DNA from: Pristionchus mayeri
Taxonomy: Eukaryota; Nematoda; Chromadorea; Rhabditida; Neodiplogasteridae
Direction: 5' to 3'
Assembly (NCBI GenBank): GCA_036245805.1
Contig: BTRK01000006.1
Location: 744,001 to 808,000, forward strand
Length of the DNA stretch: 64,000 nt
This document shows positions 51,375-64,000 of this stretch, one piece after another (positions within the stretch are counted from its first letter, which is position 1; the number at the start of each line of letters is the position of its first letter). A program made the position numbers and the translations under genes. The notes beneath the pieces were generated by a model. That model ran no database searches, was not told the DNA's origin, and saw only the letters and a program-made list of their open reading frames with translations.

Positions 51375-51966
51375 TCAATCTTTCAGATGGTATTCTCGAT
51401 ACGCCTTAGAGACGTTTCGCGCAACTCCACCCCAGTACCACGCTTCTTCTGCCCAATCATCACTTGTCCCACTCATGTGCACTTGAAGGCATTGCCTTGC
51501 GAAATGGCCCTCATCGAAGATCGTAAACTCAATCGAGGGTGCAATATTCGGCACCAGATCGATAATCACGGGTAGGATCGTCAATCGATAAAGGCTCATT
51601 CCATTCATAATCCTTCTTGCTGTCCCTTCTCGCACGGCTGTGATTGCCATTCCGTGCATTCCGTCGGAAAGGCCGGGAAAGGGGTTGAAACTATCCTCGT
51701 AGGAGGAATCCTTGGTGGCAAAGGCGCGAACGATGGTCTTCTCAGCTTCACTTATAGTCTCCGACGTGATTTCCATTCCAGAAAATGACAGTTCGTCAAG
51801 TCCCAAGAATAGTTGAGAGCATTTCTCGACGGAAAGCAGATCCTCACTCAGAAGTTCGAAGATTGTATGCCGTATCTGATTAGGATCTGAACAACATGAA
51901 TTATTGATCGGCGAATATTAGAAGAGCAAACCACGGTTCGTGAGGTTGGGTGATGGAGACGTCATT
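51375..51966 (-). CDS. Unknown protein, tandem paralog 2
   Basis: Two exons (51933-51966 and 51375-51886) give 181 residues starting MTSPSPNLTNRDPNQIRHTI. It matches the neighbour at 49139-50400 in the regions named there, but has a different C-terminal tail (DDWAEEAWYWGGVARN) and lacks the N-terminal exons. The spacer 50401-51374 shows no gene. Confidence 0.7.
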
Positions 51967-52475
51967 GAAGAATTGATAGTCGAGTATTGGAGGCGAAGAT
52001 GAGGAAGACTAAGAATTGTCAGTGAAATGACATGAGTAGCGCTTATGGTTCCCACCATTTCACTCGACCTTTACTCTCGCTTTCCTCTTTTCTCACTCTC
52101 GAGCAGATTCGATTCAGTCATAACATTGTTCGATGGTCTAGAACAGCCAGAGGGAAGTTAGCATCTCAGCAAGAAAACAGTCCGATTCGATACGAGCAGA
52201 AAAGGCCCTACGGGGATTCCCAGTTTCGATTTTTAAGGTTTATGAAGTATTTGAACTTCAGATTCGATAATTGAAGCCTGAGGAGAAGCTTCATGATATT
52301 TTTTGTTGAGGTCTGCTTATTTACACAAAGATGTTGAGACTGGCGAAACGGGTTACTATAGCAATGCTTGGATATGGATTGATCACGTTGATCTCGTATC
52401 GCTCGTGAGCTAGCGATAGATAGTGTGAAATGGGAAGTAGACAAATTCTAGAGCTCGAGAAACGATATCACGAAC

Positions 52476-52568
52476 GAGTAATCGTCTGACTCTCTTTGGT
52501 TTGCACGCTCTCTCGCCGGTCAGAGAGACGAGAGAGCGTGCAAACTGAAGAGAGTCAGACGATTGCTC
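52476..52568. mobile_element. hAT-like MITE, same family as 7718-7810
   Basis: GAGTAATCGTCTGACTC ... GAGTCAGACGATTGCTC, flanked by TCACGAAC and CCACGAAC (7 of 8 matching). Long perfect internal arms (GCACGCTCTCTCG). Confidence 0.82.
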
Positions 52569-52629
52569 CCACGAACTCTTCATTCTCTCTTCGCCGCTCG
52601 ACCTGTCGATAGAGTGTGTTGCGTTAAGA

Positions 52630-52705
52630 GAGCAATGATCTGACTCTCTTCAGTTTACACGCTCACTCGTCTCTCTGACCGGCGAAGAGATCCAGACGAT
52701 TGCTC
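52630..52705. mobile_element. Truncated hAT-like MITE
   Basis: GAGCAATGATCTGACTC ... CAGACGATTGCTC; the right arm has lost about 15 bp. No target duplication seen. Confidence 0.7.
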
Positions 52706-53030
52706 GAATGAAGAGAGCGTGGCATCCTTTCTCAAATACTCGAGCAGGAGTAAGTGAGTAGTCGGTTCTCTCTGGGAATTCATGATCTGTTTACTCACTA
52801 CTTCAGTGGGAATGAGTTCAAGATTGTTCTCGTTAGGTGATAAGATAAGTGATCTCAACCTCCTTAATTTCGTGCACACAGTTTATTACAGGCATTATTT
52901 ACATCGCAAGGCGGGAAAAGTGAATAAAATGCGTCGATAGATTATGGAGCATACCCGGTGGTGGGCTTACTGATAGTGAGTGATACAAGATGAGGATAGG
53001 GACATATAGATTATGATGATCTTTGAACCC

Positions 53031-63760
<10,730 letters not shown>

Positions 63761-64000
63761 CTGCAATTAAATTAAAATTTGAATCTCCCGCAAGTTCACA
63801 TTTCTTGTAACTGTCCACATGAAATGGCCCCATTCGGCTGCTTTTCTCCTCAATTGGCCGATAGCCATAACTGGCAAATAAAATTTATGAAACTGCAGCT
63901 CCAATTTCGCGGGAGTGCTACTCTTGCGCGAGTCCTGTCCCCTGGGAAGAAAATATGCGCGTGTTTCTAACAAGGAAAAACAGATCGCTCTCCTTATTTT

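Larger units (their letters stand above)
51967..53030. other. Intergenic region with two MITEs
   Basis: Between the tandem paralog and the cathepsin stop codon. Only the elements at 52476-52568 and 52630-52705 are recognisable. Confidence 0.5.

Overview
This is eukaryotic DNA from a free-living-type rhabditid nematode. Introns are short (about 40-90 nt) with TTTCAG or TTGCAG acceptors. The genes match nematode/metazoan families: a G-protein alpha subunit, a caveolin and a cathepsin F-like protease. tRNA genes sit in introns, and one element resembles the heat-shock-element (HSE) carrying Helitrons known from Caenorhabditis. I cannot name the species. Coding regions were assembled by eye from exon frames, so exact splice sites are inferences.

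Layout. 1-3810 (+): 3' part of a G-alpha gene. 4220-6486 (-): a complete caveolin. 6487-8805: intergenic with a hAT-like MITE. 8806-12727 (+): a 26-exon single-pass membrane protein of unknown family, with an antisense tRNA-Ala in one intron and a second copy of its terminal exon downstream. 13474-41665: the main object, a giant inverted repeat. Two long, divergently transcribed paralogs (gene A, minus, 25745 to 13718; gene B, plus, 27847 to 41410) encode secreted/type I membrane proteins. Each has a signal peptide, a Cys-rich ectodomain made of about six repeats of a multi-exon module, one transmembrane helix and a Lys/Arg-rich tail. The outer about 7 kb of the two genes is almost identical; the inner 5' halves have diverged. 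Each arm carries the same Helitron-like insertion with arrays of perfect HSE units. 42511-47841 (+): a third, shortened and disabled copy (gene C), with an RTE retrotransposon remnant and a foldback element between its signal-peptide exon and its surviving 3' exons. 49139-51966 (-): two tandem paralogous genes of unknown function. 53031-63760 (-): a cathepsin F-like protease with an intron of about 8.2 kb. That intron holds a Tyr-rich secreted peptide gene, a small membrane-protein gene, a 1.1-kb foldback element, a hAT-like MITE and two inverted tRNA-Cys genes.

Most unusual points: (1) the palindromic, modular, apparently undescribed gene family with a shared promoter region; (2) four TGACGTCA (CRE/ATF-type) palindromes spaced 30-31 bp, one overlapping the start codon of gene A; (3) a 16-nt GT...AG segment that restores the reading frame at a conserved intron position in all three gene copies; (4) HSE minisatellites duplicated in both arms with different copy number; (5) a family of MITEs with perfect 8-bp target duplications.
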